64,000 nt of DNA. It comes from an uncultured Bacteroidales bacterium (lineage in GTDB: Bacteria; Bacteroidota; Bacteroidia; Bacteroidales; Paludibacteraceae). Below are positions 33,505-42,841 of this stretch, one piece after another. The stretch spans positions 44,332-108,331 of the forward strand of contig CACYHE010000001.1 of NCBI GenBank assembly GCA_902774185.1, read 5' to 3'. How positions within the stretch are numbered: position 1 is the stretch's first letter; each line of letters opens with the position of its first letter. The position numbers were made by a program, and so were the translations under genes. Under the pieces are notes generated by a model. That model was not told the DNA's origin. It ran no database searches and worked only from the letters and a program-made list of their open reading frames with translations.

Positions 33505-34598
33505 ATATATTGATTGATATAAATCATCCTGCGCATGTACACATGTTTAGATGCTTTGCGCATGAGATGATTGAGCGGGGACATAACGTTCTTTTCACGA
33601 TTCGGGACAAGGAGTTCGAGAAGAACCTGCTGGATGCAGAAGGATTGCCATATGTGAACCTGGGACGCAAACGTGCAGGGAAGATAAGTCGGGTGCTGTT
33701 TAACCTGCAATGTGTATGCAAGGTATGGCGGATAGCACGTCGGTTCAAAACGGATGTGTTCCTCAGTCACGGCTCTATCGTGGCAGCGCATGTGGCACGG
33801 ATGCTGGGCAAACCGGCTATCGCGTTTGAAGATACATTCAACATGGAGCAAGTGCGGATGTACCTGCCGTTCACGTCCGTCGTGCTGACCAGCGATTATG
33901 AGCATCCTATCCATGATGCCAAAGTGCTCAAATATCCCGGATACAACGAACTGCTGTACCTCCATCCGCATCGGTTCACGCCGATGAAGCGGGAAGAGGT
34001 GTGCCGGTTGCTGAGCATTCGGCCGGAGGAACGGTATGTGTTGATGCGGTTCGTGTCATGGCATGCGACGCATGATAAGGGACACAAGGGCGTGTCGTTC
34101 GAGAATAAACTCGAGGCAGTGCGGCAGATGAGTCGGTATGCGCGAGTGTTCATCTCGTCCGAGAGTCCGTTGCCTTTGGAACTGGCAGAGTACAAGCTAC
34201 CCACAGCACCCGAACTAATAGGGCATGTCCTGGCTCATTCTACACTCGTCTTCGGCGAGTCTGCTACTATGGTCTCCGAGGCAGCGATGTTAGGTGTGTC
34301 AGGGATTTATCTTGACGACACGGGACGGTACTACACTCGTGATCTACAACAGCGATATGGTTTGTGCTGGTGCTACACGGAATCTCCTGAAGACCAGCAA
34401 TCTGCAATCGCCCAAGCAGTCTCTCTCCTTTCTCTCGACCAGGCTTCCCTCTCTGCCCGGATGCATGCCGCCTCACAGAAGTTGCTGAGCGAGAAGATCG
34501 ATGTGACAGGATGGCTTGTGTGGTTTATAGAAAACTATCCATCCTCTGTTGACACAATAAGAAATGCGGATGAGGCATTTTGGAAGAAGTTTAAATAA
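33501..34598 (+). CDS. DUF354 family GT-B-like protein
   Basis: 365 residues. MNILIDINHPAHVHMFRCF is the exact opening of DUF354 (PF04007), proteins with a GT-B glycosyltransferase-like fold related to UDP-GlcNAc 2-epimerase and MurG. FGESATMVSEAAMLGVSGIY near residue 250 matches the donor-site glycine/serine motif. Members often sit in surface-polysaccharide clusters. The 3' part has more C-rich codons than its neighbours. It overlaps the upstream ATPase by four bases, and its stop precedes a strong hairpin-promoter element. Confidence 0.83.
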   Translation: MNILIDINHPAHVHMFRCFAHEMIERGHNVLFTIRDKEFEKNLLDAEGLPYVNLGRKRAGKISRVLFNLQCVCKVWRIARRFKTDVFLSHGSIVAAHVARMLGKPAIAFEDTFNMEQVRMYLPFTSVVLTSDYEHPIHDAKVLKYPGYNELLYLHPHRFTPMKREEVCRLLSIRPEERYVLMRFVSWHATHDKGHKGVSFENKLEAVRQMSRYARVFISSESPLPLELAEYKLPTAPELIGHVLAHSTLVFGESATMVSEAAMLGVSGIYLDDTGRYYTRDLQQRYGLCWCYTESPEDQQSAIAQAVSLLSLDQASLSARMHAASQKLLSEKIDVTGWLVWFIENYPSSVDTIRNADEAFWKKFK

Positions 34599-34675
34599 GT
34601 TATGAAGATAACATTGATTGCGGGGGGGGAAGGAAAGAGTGGTGAATTGTAAAAAATCACTAAAAATTCAAAATA

Positions 34676-34719
34676 ATGGCATACACTCTTGTGTATGTCA
34701 TTTTTTTTTTGTACCTTTG
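34676..34719 (+). promoter_or_regulatory. Promoter of aspC with inverted repeat centred near -33
   Basis: ATGGCATACAC (34676-34686) pairs with GTGTATGTCAT (34691-34701, one G-T pair) across the loop TCTT. The -33 TTG (34689-34691) lies at the loop, then ten T, then TACCTTTG (34712-34719), spacer 20. The same element, nearly base for base, precedes lysS. The hairpin and T-run may also end transcription from the glycan genes upstream. Confidence 0.75.
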
Positions 34720-34744
34720 CGGCCGCAAAGGTTTTTGAGTATCT

Positions 34745-35905
34745 ATGAAGGTATCGGATAGAGTGCATAGTATCGCAGCATCGCAGAGTTTGGCGATGGC
34801 GGCGAGAGCCAGAGCAATGAAGGCTGCAGGGATCGATGTGATCAGTATGTCATTGGGCGAACCGGATATGGAAACGCCTATTTATATTCGTCAAGCCGCG
34901 CAAGAAGCGGTTGCAGACGGTTGGTCGCATTATGGTCCCGTGGCGGGTATTCCGTCGTTGCGTGCCGCCATTGCGAGACAGCAGAATAATGTGGTAGGCA
35001 ATCGTATTGCGTGGGAGGCAGATGACGTGATGGTTTCTGTTGGCGCGAAGATGGCCATCTACAATGCCATTCAGACTGCTATCAATCCGGGAGATGAAGT
35101 GATTATTCCGATGCCGAGTTGGGTGAGTTACAGCGAGATGGTGAAGTTAGCCGGAGGTAAAGTCGTAGCCGTGGATACGAAGTTTGAGGACGACTACTGC
35201 ATGACCCCGGAGCAACTGCGTGCTGCGTTGAGTGATAAGACACGTATGCTGATTCTTTGCAGTCCGAACAATCCGACGGGCTCTATTTATAATCGTGAGA
35301 AATTAGAGGCACTGGTGGCCATATTGCGTGATTATCCGGAGGTTTGTGTGCTGTCGGACGAGATATATGCATCGTTATCGTACGACATCTCGCCTTTGAG
35401 TATGGCTGCTTTCGAACCCTTGTCTGATCGGTTGATCATCGTAAACGGTGTGAGCAAAGCTTATGCGATGACGGGATACCGAATCGGTTGGTTGATGACG
35501 AAGAATCGTCCATTTATCAATGCTTGTATTCGTTTGCAAGGGCAGCAGTTAACCTGTGCTACGATGGTGGCGCAGAAGGCAGCCGAAGCCGCTTTGACAG
35601 GTCCGCAGACTTGTGTGGAACAGATGCGAACGGTGTTTGAAGAACGCAGGGATTTGATTTGTCGTTTGGCTGCCGAGATACCCGGTTGGAAGTTCAAGAA
35701 ACCGCAAGGTGCGTTCTATCTTTTCCCGGATGTGAGTGCGATAGGTTACGGTAACGCGGTAGCAGAGATGCTGCTGGAGAAAGCGCATGTGGCAGTAGTA
35801 CCTGGTGTGGCGTTCGGTTGCCCGGAGTGTATCCGTTTGTCGTATGCTATATCAACGGAGGAGATCAAAGAGGCGATGAGGAGGATTAAGGAATTAGGGA
35901 ATTAA
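34745..35905 (+). CDS. aspC: Aspartate aminotransferase (class I PLP)
   Basis: 386 residues of aminotransferase family I-gamma, as in thermophile and Bacteroides AspC. Key sites: SPNNPTG (173-179), LSDEIYASLSY with the PLP-binding Asp (205) and Tyr (208), and the Schiff-base lysine K238 in NGVSKAYAMTGYRIGW. The C-terminal RLSYAIS holds the carboxylate-binding Arg. It interconverts aspartate/oxaloacetate and glutamate/2-oxoglutarate. The last codons (KELGN) already belong to an AATTAGGG repeat that fills the following gap. It could feed glutamate to the aminosugar transaminases but is probably a housekeeping gene. Confidence 0.92.
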   Translation: MKVSDRVHSIAASQSLAMAARARAMKAAGIDVISMSLGEPDMETPIYIRQAAQEAVADGWSHYGPVAGIPSLRAAIARQQNNVVGNRIAWEADDVMVSVGAKMAIYNAIQTAINPGDEVIIPMPSWVSYSEMVKLAGGKVVAVDTKFEDDYCMTPEQLRAALSDKTRMLILCSPNNPTGSIYNREKLEALVAILRDYPEVCVLSDEIYASLSYDISPLSMAAFEPLSDRLIIVNGVSKAYAMTGYRIGWLMTKNRPFINACIRLQGQQLTCATMVAQKAAEAALTGPQTCVEQMRTVFEERRDLICRLAAEIPGWKFKKPQGAFYLFPDVSAIGYGNAVAEMLLEKAHVAVVPGVAFGCPECIRLSYAISTEEIKEAMRRIKELGN

Positions 35906-35976
35906 CGAATGAACGAATGAAAGAATGAAAGAGTTAAGGAATTAGGGAATTAGGGATTAGTGATTAGAGATTGATT
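35906..35976. repeat. GAATGAA / AATTAGGG repeat tract
   Basis: Two kinds of word follow each other: GAATGAAC/GAATGAAA, then AATTAGGG, ending GATTAGTGATTAGAG. The start codon of the DUF456 gene directly follows. Confidence 0.85.
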
Positions 35977-36450
35977 ATGGATATAGTATTATTGATCATA
36001 GCTGGAGTACTGATGATAATCGGTATTATCGGATGTATTATTCCCGGAGTGCCGGGAGTGCCGGTGAGTTATGTAGGCATGTGGATCGCGCAAGCTACGG
36101 ATCGTGTTGATTTCAGTTGGTACACCTTGTTGATTTGGGGTTTGGTAACCATTGCGGTTACGATTATGGACTATGTGATACCGGCATGGGGCGCCAAACG
36201 CTATGGAGGTTCGAGTTACGGTATGTGGGGTAGTACGATAGGTGTGTTTGTGGGGCTGTTCTTTGGCCCGCTGGGTGTGTTGTTGGCTCCGTTGATCGGT
36301 GCGATCATCGGTGAGTTGATTAATGACAAGGACTTCAAGACGGCTGTCAAAGCCGGATGGGGCAGTTTCTTGGGGTTATTTTTCGGAACGATATTAAAAT
36401 TGATTTGCAGCGTTTGGATGACGGTGCTTTTGGTGCTGGCTATTTGGTAA
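35977..36450 (+). CDS. DUF456 membrane protein
   Basis: 157 residues with four or five membrane segments rich in glycine and isoleucine. IGIIGCIIPGVPGVPVSY near residues 15-32 and LGVLLAPLIGAIIGELI near 97-113 are the conserved glycine-rich hairpins of DUF456 (PF04306). Function unknown; family members are small inner-membrane proteins found in most Bacteroidales. The ATG at 35977 directly follows the repeat tract; an in-frame TTG at 35971 would lie in it. It ends three bases before the sugar transferase. Confidence 0.82.
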   Translation: MDIVLLIIAGVLMIIGIIGCIIPGVPGVPVSYVGMWIAQATDRVDFSWYTLLIWGLVTIAVTIMDYVIPAWGAKRYGGSSYGMWGSTIGVFVGLFFGPLGVLLAPLIGAIIGELINDKDFKTAVKAGWGSFLGLFFGTILKLICSVWMTVLLVLAIW

Positions 36451-36453
36451 GAT

Positions 36454-37968
36454 ATGATTCGTGAGGATTGGTATAGAAGGTTGATCGTTGATTTGCTGGT
36501 GTGGATATTGGCTGCGTCAGCATGTATCCTTTGGCGTTGGGTGGCGGCTAAGACTTCGCTTAGTGCTTATTGGGCGATGTTCGGTGTGTTGACAGTACTA
36601 TGGATGATTGTCGGTTGGGCTGTTCAGTTATACCGTTCGTATAAAGACACCTGGTTCTGGCAATCGTTGTTGTCGTTGTCGGTGGATGCCGGTATTTTGA
36701 TCGGTTTGTGCTGGTGGATATTACCGCAGTTACCCTGGGGCTTGTCTCCCCGTGTGGCGCAATGGACGATATTGGTAGTGGCGGCATTAGAGACGGTGGT
36801 GACATTGCTGGAGCATTATTGGAAGTATGCAACGAACATGACGGTGCCGGTGATGCAGATCGAGCAACGTACCGGTGCTGTGTCTGCCCGACCGGATGAA
36901 CCTCGTGCCACCTTGTCAATGCGTTCGATCCGTCAATCGGTGCTGAGTGTGACGACGGAGGAGGACTACCGGATGTTGCTGGATAAAGCACGTCTGGATA
37001 GCAAGCAGACGAAATCAGTGTGCGATAGAAATAGTTTTGCCTTTTTGCAGATTCCTGATTATCAGTACCAGACGATTGTTGATTTGACATTGCTGAATGA
37101 TGCAAGAGGCATCAATAAGCGTTTCTGTATCATCAATCAGAAGTTGCCGGACGGAGGACGCTATGTCTGCTGTTACCGTCCGCAGGAATATATCAAGCAG
37201 AAGATATTAAAGAAATATCCATGGGGCATTAACTGGTTGGTGTACTGTTTGTATTTCTGGCACAAGCGTGTTTGGCCGAGATTAACCTTGACGAGTCGGT
37301 TGTACTATGACGTGACGAAGGGTAAGAAACGTATGCTGAGCAAGACCGAGGTGCTGGGTCGTTTATATTACTGCGGATTTGAAGTGGATGAGATTGTACC
37401 GATGGGACATATCGAATATGTGTTTGCCCATCGTCACTCCCAGCCGTATCCGCAGGAACAGATCAAGGTGTATGGGCCGCTGATCAAGTTGCCACGCGTA
37501 TGCAAGAACAAGGAGATCCGGTATTTCTATAAGTTCCGCACGATGCACCCGTATGCTGAGTATATACAGAAATATGTCTTTGATGCGCGTGGAGGTATGG
37601 ATATATCGGATAAGAGTAATGACGATTGGCGAATAACCACATGGGGTAAGTTCTTGCGCAAATATTGGTTGGACGAGTTACCGATGTTGATTAACTGGTT
37701 GAAGCGCGATGTGAAGTTGGTAGGTGTCCGTCCGATCAGTAAGACGATGTTTGAAACCTATCCGGAGTGGTTGCAGGAGAAACGGACGAAGTGCAAGCCG
37801 GGCTTGATTCCTCCCTTCTACATCGATCATCCGAATACATTTGATGAACTTTTTGCGAGTGAAGATAAATACCTGACGGAGTATCTGGCGCATCCGATAC
37901 GGACGGATATCAAGTATTTCTTCAAGACGATGTTTTCCATACTAACGCGTAAGACGCATAGTGCGTAG
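36454..37968 (+). CDS. Initiating sugar transferase (polyprenyl-phosphate glycosyl-1-P transferase)
   Basis: 504 residues. Three or four membrane segments lie in the first 130 residues. The C-terminal 150 residues are a bacterial sugar transferase domain (PF02397): IRYFYKFRTMHPYAEYIQ, then TTWGKFLRKYWLDELPML with the catalytic Asp-Glu, then DVKLVGVRPISK. Such enzymes load the first sugar phosphate onto undecaprenyl phosphate and so start O-antigen, capsule or exopolysaccharide synthesis. The usual CoA-binding-like middle domain is replaced by about 200 residues with a VTTEEDYRMLLDKA segment. It is probably the committed first step of this locus. Confidence 0.85.
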   Translation: MIREDWYRRLIVDLLVWILAASACILWRWVAAKTSLSAYWAMFGVLTVLWMIVGWAVQLYRSYKDTWFWQSLLSLSVDAGILIGLCWWILPQLPWGLSPRVAQWTILVVAALETVVTLLEHYWKYATNMTVPVMQIEQRTGAVSARPDEPRATLSMRSIRQSVLSVTTEEDYRMLLDKARLDSKQTKSVCDRNSFAFLQIPDYQYQTIVDLTLLNDARGINKRFCIINQKLPDGGRYVCCYRPQEYIKQKILKKYPWGINWLVYCLYFWHKRVWPRLTLTSRLYYDVTKGKKRMLSKTEVLGRLYYCGFEVDEIVPMGHIEYVFAHRHSQPYPQEQIKVYGPLIKLPRVCKNKEIRYFYKFRTMHPYAEYIQKYVFDARGGMDISDKSNDDWRITTWGKFLRKYWLDELPMLINWLKRDVKLVGVRPISKTMFETYPEWLQEKRTKCKPGLIPPFYIDHPNTFDELFASEDKYLTEYLAHPIRTDIKYFFKTMFSILTRKTHSA

Positions 37969-37990
37969 AGGAGTGTATGGTGTAAGGTGT

Positions 37991-39559
37991 ATGATTAAAG
38001 GACTCAAATATATTATTTTAGCAGCGAACATTGCTTTCTTTGCAGTGATGGCAATGGTGTTGCCGTTGGGATTTGAGGAAAATGACGATGTGGCAATGGC
38101 GATGATAGCCAACGGCAGTTATTCAGGTGCTCCGGACGGACATCTGGTGTTTATCAATATTCTGTACGGTTGGGTGATTGCTGCCTTGTATAGTTGGACA
38201 ACCGCCATCGAGTGGTACACCTTGGCTTTTGCTGTGTTGCAGATCTTATCAATGTCCGTCTTGGCTTATTGCATCTTGACGATGCCGAACCGGTCGAGAT
38301 GGGAACGGGTGTTATGGATGATACTGCTGTATGTCCTTTGGGCACGTATGATTGTAGCCTTGCAGTTCACGACGACAGCCGGAGTGGTATGTCTTGCCGG
38401 ATGCATGTTGCTGCTTAGGGAACGGAAAAGGGCACGATGGACAGGAGTGTTACTGGTGATTGTCGCATCGCTGATTCGTTATCATGCAGCCAGTTTGGTG
38501 GGTTTGCTGATGGCTCCGATCATCCTATTTACTTACCGTACGGAGTGGCGTAAGTACTTGCCGTTATTGCTGATGATGGTGGTGGCTGTCGGTTGCCGAA
38601 TGGTGAACAAAAAGATTTACGATAGCGATCCCGAGTGGAAATATTATCGGGAGTATAACATGGCAAGGGCGCAGTTGAATGACAACCCGAATGCATATAA
38701 ACTGCAGCAAGAGAACTTGCCGGAAGGAGTGGATATTGTTGATTACAAGTTACTCTTGCAATTCACTCCGGATGCGGAGCAGATAGATTTGCCTACGATA
38801 CAAGCTTTGCAGAAACGGGTAGGTGAGACACCCAGAAAAGAGCAATTCAGAAATCTGCATCGGTTGGATAAGTACGTAGTGGAGATCATTATTCTGCTGG
38901 CGATATTGGTGCTGATGATGCTTGCCACCGGTAATAAGTCGAAATATATCTTCTTGATTTTATATACCTTTTTCGTGATGGTGCTGATTATTCATGTAGG
39001 CATGACGGGTTTCTTGAAGAACCGTGTCTTCATCTGCATGTTAATGCCGATGATGATGACGGACTTTGTCTTATTGCCGAAGACGACCGGTACGAAACGA
39101 ACAAGGAGTATCGTTATTGTACTGGCTTTGTTGAGCGGATGGTATGTGTATCAAACGATAGATACGAAGATTAATGCGCACCGTAAAAAGGACAGCCTCG
39201 TGTGGGAGCAGATTCCGTTAATCAAGAGTGTGTCGGATAACTCGTATTTGGTGACTTTGGGTACTTCCATGCGTATGGAGGCGACGGATCCTTGGAACAT
39301 ATGGCCGTATTCGTGTCGCAAATATACCTTGGGTTGGATGACTTATATCCCGTTCAATAAGACGGTAGGGCATAGTTACAAGGCCTTGTTGCGGGACGAT
39401 GTCTATGTGTTCACCGATGCACGATACGCAGAAGAGAATACGGCTTTGCAACGTATCTGCGGACAGATAGAGAAACGTTATGGCATCCCTACCACCATCG
39501 AGTGCCTTAGTGCCAATGAACGATATGCGGTGGTGAAGATTAAAGAGATTAGAGATTAG
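37991..39559 (+). CDS. Polytopic membrane glycosyltransferase-like protein
   Basis: 522 residues, ten or so membrane segments. After TM1 comes LPLGFEENDDVAMAMIANG, an acidic loop where GT39/GT83-type enzymes carry their catalytic Asp, and the C-terminal 130 residues are soluble. This fits a GT-C fold transferase acting at the outer face with lipid-linked sugars. The ATG at 37991 (MIKGLKYII) is preferred; the upstream in-frame ATG at 37961 lies within the previous gene and a GTGTATGGTGTAAGG repeat. The final residues KEIRD are part of an AGATTAGAGATTAGGG repeat. Compare the similar protein at 45183. Confidence 0.7.
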   Translation: MIKGLKYIILAANIAFFAVMAMVLPLGFEENDDVAMAMIANGSYSGAPDGHLVFINILYGWVIAALYSWTTAIEWYTLAFAVLQILSMSVLAYCILTMPNRSRWERVLWMILLYVLWARMIVALQFTTTAGVVCLAGCMLLLRERKRARWTGVLLVIVASLIRYHAASLVGLLMAPIILFTYRTEWRKYLPLLLMMVVAVGCRMVNKKIYDSDPEWKYYREYNMARAQLNDNPNAYKLQQENLPEGVDIVDYKLLLQFTPDAEQIDLPTIQALQKRVGETPRKEQFRNLHRLDKYVVEIIILLAILVLMMLATGNKSKYIFLILYTFFVMVLIIHVGMTGFLKNRVFICMLMPMMMTDFVLLPKTTGTKRTRSIVIVLALLSGWYVYQTIDTKINAHRKKDSLVWEQIPLIKSVSDNSYLVTLGTSMRMEATDPWNIWPYSCRKYTLGWMTYIPFNKTVGHSYKALLRDDVYVFTDARYAEENTALQRICGQIEKRYGIPTTIECLSANERYAVVKIKEIRD

Positions 39560-39596
39560 GGATTAGGGAATAGCGATTAGAGATTTGCGATTAGTG
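39541..39596. repeat. GATTAGGG / GATTAGAGATT repeat tract
   Basis: Five or more copies of GATTAGRG-like words overlap the end of the membrane protein gene and reach to the start codon of the ATP-grasp gene. Confidence 0.85.
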
Positions 39597-41903
39597 ATGA
39601 AGAGTTTAGCAATCATAGGAGCCAGTTATCTACAACGGCCGTTGGTAGAACGTGCCAGGCAGATGGGGTTACGGACGATATGTTTCTCCTGGCCGGAAGG
39701 AGCAGTATGCAAAGAAATCTGCGATGTGTTTTATCCCATATCTATTACGGAGAAGGAGGAGATTACCCGCATATGCAAGGACGAGCGGATTGACGGAGTA
39801 TGTACCATAGCAAGCGATGTTGCTGCACCGACTGTGGCGTATGTAGCGGAACAGTTAGGGTTGACGGGAAACAAATACGAAGCAGCCGTTCGTGCCCATG
39901 ACAAGCATTTGATGCGTGCCGCATTGGTGGCCGCAGGTGTGGACTGTCCGCATTATGTAGTCGAAAGTAGAAAGTCAAAAGTCGAAAGAAGCGGGTTGGC
40001 ATTGCCGTTGATAGTGAAACCGAGTGATCGAAGCGGAAGTCTGGGTGTACAAAAAATCACCCGATGGGAGGATTTGGATGCGGCAGTACAAAAGGCGCTG
40101 GACGTGTCTATTATCGGTGAGGCGCTTATTGAGGAATATATCGAAGGCCGTGAGATAAGCGTGGAGATGATCTCGTGCGGAGGTGTGCATCATGCGTTGC
40201 AGATCACGGATAAGGTAACGACCGGAGCTCCGCATTTTGTAGAGTTGGCGCACCATCAGCCTTCGGATTTACCGGCAGCGATGCAGGATCATATTTTTGA
40301 TATCTCTCGTCAAGCATTGGATGCGCTGGGTTTGACGAATGGAGCAAGTCATTCGGAGTATAAGATTACCAAAGAGGGCCGTATTGTGGTGATGGAGATA
40401 GGTGGCCGTATGGGAGGAGACTTCATTGGTTCGAACTTGGTGCAGTTGAGTACCGGATATGATTTTCTGCAAGGTGTGATAGAGGTGGCATTGGGAGAGA
40501 CGATACAACCCGTGAAGACCAAAGCGGCATATAGCGGTGTGTATTTCTTGAGTGGTGTGACACCTGAAGTGCAGTTCTATATTACTCATGCATCGGATTA
40601 TAAGCAGATCGTGCTATCGGAACAGACGGATACGGAGATTCGTCCGTTAACCTGCAGTGCCGATAGAAGCGGTTATTTTATATACTGCGATGCGCATCGT
40701 CGTTTTGAGACACTGCGAGATAAAACAGTGATGGTACTTGGAGGCGGACGCTATCAGTTACCGCTTATTCGAGCCGCACGCGCAGCCGGATGCCGGGTGC
40801 TGGTATTGGGTTGGCCGGGTGATTTCCCGGGATACGAGTATGCAAGCAAGTGGTATGATGTCGATATTATGGATTCGGATGCGGTGATCCGTATTGCGAA
40901 GGACGAAGCGATAGACGGTATAGTGGGGTGCGGCTCGGATTTCATTTTACCAACCATCGGTCGTGTGGTAGATGCATTGGGTTTACCCGGAACGGGTTAC
41001 CATTCCTCGGTTGTGGCAAGCGACAAGAGTCTGATGAAAGCCGCTTTTGCGCGAACCGGAGTTCGTACGGCTATTTATGAGCAGGTAGAAAATAAAGAAC
41101 AAGCCATAGAAGCGGCAGAGCGCATCGGTTATCCTGTTGTGCTGAAAATCGTAGATGGCAGTGGAAGCAAAGGGGTGGTGATCTGTCAAGACACCCAAGC
41201 CTTGGGAACTGCCTATGATGATGTATTGCCCTTGACGCATCATCCCTATATGGTGGTAGAGCAATTTGTGGACGGCGTGGAGTTTGGTGCGCAAGCCTTT
41301 GTACAGAATGGTCATTTGCAGTTCGTGATGCTGCATGGAGATATTGTCTATCAAGGAAATAGCGGAATACCGGTAGGGCATTATGCACCGTCTTTGACGG
41401 AATATGAAGGATTGCAAGCAGACGCAGAGGAGCAATTACGTCGTGCTATTGAAGCATTGGAGATAGATAACTGCGCCATCAATGCGGATTTCATCTTGCA
41501 TGACGGCAAGGTGTTTGTATTGGAGATAGGGGCACGTGCAGGAGCTACCTGTTTGCCGGAATTGGTGAGCGAATGTTATTCGATAGATTATTACACCTGC
41601 CTTCTCTGCGGAGCATGCGGATTGCCTTTGCCTGACATGAAACGAGACCGCTTACATCCGGCATTGGTTTATACGCCGTTTAGCACGAAGACGGGAACGG
41701 TGAAAGCATTACACAAACCGACATGCGAAGGAATCGTTGCATGTGAGATCTATCCGCAGGTGGGCGATGAGGTGCATGCCTTCCGTACAGCCTATGACCG
41801 GATTGGTCATCTGGTGATGGAAGGGGAGAGCATGGAGGAATTACTGCATTGTTTTGAGACGCAGATCCAACCGTTTGAATTTGTACAAGTGTCAGAAAAT
41901 TGA
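39597..41903 (+). CDS. Tandem-duplicated ATP-grasp ligase
   Basis: 768 residues holding two complete ATP-grasp units in one chain. Unit 1 (about 1-372) starts SLAIIGASYLQRPLVERARQ and includes LPLIVKPSDRSGSLGV and VVMEIGGRMGGDF. Unit 2 (about 374-768) starts TVMVLGGGRYQLPLIRAARA and includes YPVVLKIVDGSGSKGV and FVLEIGARAGATC. In both, the Lys, the Gly-rich loop and the E-I-G metal site are present, so both may be active. ATP-grasp enzymes join a carboxylate to an amine; here the likely role is adding an amino acid to a glycan precursor. Residues 122-131 (ESRKSKVERS) come from a GTCGAAAGTAGAAAG repeat. Confidence 0.85.
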   Translation: MKSLAIIGASYLQRPLVERARQMGLRTICFSWPEGAVCKEICDVFYPISITEKEEITRICKDERIDGVCTIASDVAAPTVAYVAEQLGLTGNKYEAAVRAHDKHLMRAALVAAGVDCPHYVVESRKSKVERSGLALPLIVKPSDRSGSLGVQKITRWEDLDAAVQKALDVSIIGEALIEEYIEGREISVEMISCGGVHHALQITDKVTTGAPHFVELAHHQPSDLPAAMQDHIFDISRQALDALGLTNGASHSEYKITKEGRIVVMEIGGRMGGDFIGSNLVQLSTGYDFLQGVIEVALGETIQPVKTKAAYSGVYFLSGVTPEVQFYITHASDYKQIVLSEQTDTEIRPLTCSADRSGYFIYCDAHRRFETLRDKTVMVLGGGRYQLPLIRAARAAGCRVLVLGWPGDFPGYEYASKWYDVDIMDSDAVIRIAKDEAIDGIVGCGSDFILPTIGRVVDALGLPGTGYHSSVVASDKSLMKAAFARTGVRTAIYEQVENKEQAIEAAERIGYPVVLKIVDGSGSKGVVICQDTQALGTAYDDVLPLTHHPYMVVEQFVDGVEFGAQAFVQNGHLQFVMLHGDIVYQGNSGIPVGHYAPSLTEYEGLQADAEEQLRRAIEALEIDNCAINADFILHDGKVFVLEIGARAGATCLPELVSECYSIDYYTCLLCGACGLPLPDMKRDRLHPALVYTPFSTKTGTVKALHKPTCEGIVACEIYPQVGDEVHAFRTAYDRIGHLVMEGESMEELLHCFETQIQPFEFVQVSEN

Positions 41904-41911
41904 AAAAAGAT

Positions 41912-42841
41912 ATGAAATATCAACAGTCTATATCGGTGGTAGTGCCGATATATAATGACGAAGAGGTGATTGCCGAACTGCATCGTCGTTTACGTCCGGT
42001 GATGGAGCAGATTACGGCAGATTACGAACTTATTCTGGTGGATGACGGTAGTAGAGATCACTCCTGGCAGAAGATGCTGGAGGTTCGTCAGGAGAATGAA
42101 CATGTACGTGCCGTTCGGTTAAGCCGTAATTTTGGTCAGCAGAGTGCGATCGCTGCCGGTTTATCCTTGACGAGTAAGGAGTTGATCGTACTGATGGATA
42201 GCGACTTACAGGATCGACCGGAGGATATTCCTGTGCTTATTGATGCCTTACTGGCAGACAAGCAGGCCACGATGGCGATTGCGCAGTGGGAGGAACGCAA
42301 GGACAGTAAGATGAAATTGGCTGTCTCCCGTTTGTTTCAACGCGTGAGCAATCGTATTACCGAGATCCATACGATGCCGCGTTTGGGTATTTTCCGGGTG
42401 ATGAAGAAGAGCGTGGTGGATGAATTGAAGAAATTCCCGGAGAAGACAGCCACGACAGTAAGTTTGTTGTATTATATCGGCAGTAAGTACGTAGCTGTAC
42501 CGCTGAAACGCGATGCACGTTTTGCCGGTAAGAGCGGATATAACCTGCGAAAGATGTTAGCACTCACCTTTGCGCGTATCTTCTCGTTCTCAATGTTCCC
42601 CATCCGTATCGTCACCTATCTGGGGGCCTTGTTATGTGTGGGCAGTATGATAGCGGCGTTGGCGTTGGTCATCTATAAGTTGGTAGGTAATGTGGTTGCC
42701 GGTTGGACCAGTATGATGGTGCTGATGTTGTTCCTCTTCGGACTTAACTTCGCCTTCCTCGGCGTGCTAGGAGAATATGTGGGGCGTATCTTCCTGGAGA
42801 CCAAGCAACGTCCTAAATTCATGATAGGAGAAATCGTATGA
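41912..42841 (+). CDS. GtrB/DPM1-like polyprenyl-phosphate sugar synthase (GT2)
   Basis: 309 residues. The GT-A domain opens SISVVVPIYNDEEVIAELH, with ILVDDGSRDHSW and the DxD-like VLMDSDLQDRPEDIP; it ends in two membrane helices (about residues 230-255 and 265-290). This is the GtrB/ArnC type that makes undecaprenyl-phosphate sugars. ATG 41912 is chosen over an upstream TTG overlapping the ATP-grasp stop. It overlaps the next gene by ATGA. Together with the two EamA half-transporters and GT39-like proteins it forms an Arn-like lipid-linked sugar branch. Confidence 0.88.
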   Translation: MKYQQSISVVVPIYNDEEVIAELHRRLRPVMEQITADYELILVDDGSRDHSWQKMLEVRQENEHVRAVRLSRNFGQQSAIAAGLSLTSKELIVLMDSDLQDRPEDIPVLIDALLADKQATMAIAQWEERKDSKMKLAVSRLFQRVSNRITEIHTMPRLGIFRVMKKSVVDELKKFPEKTATTVSLLYYIGSKYVAVPLKRDARFAGKSGYNLRKMLALTFARIFSFSMFPIRIVTYLGALLCVGSMIAALALVIYKLVGNVVAGWTSMMVLMLFLFGLNFAFLGVLGEYVGRIFLETKQRPKFMIGEIV

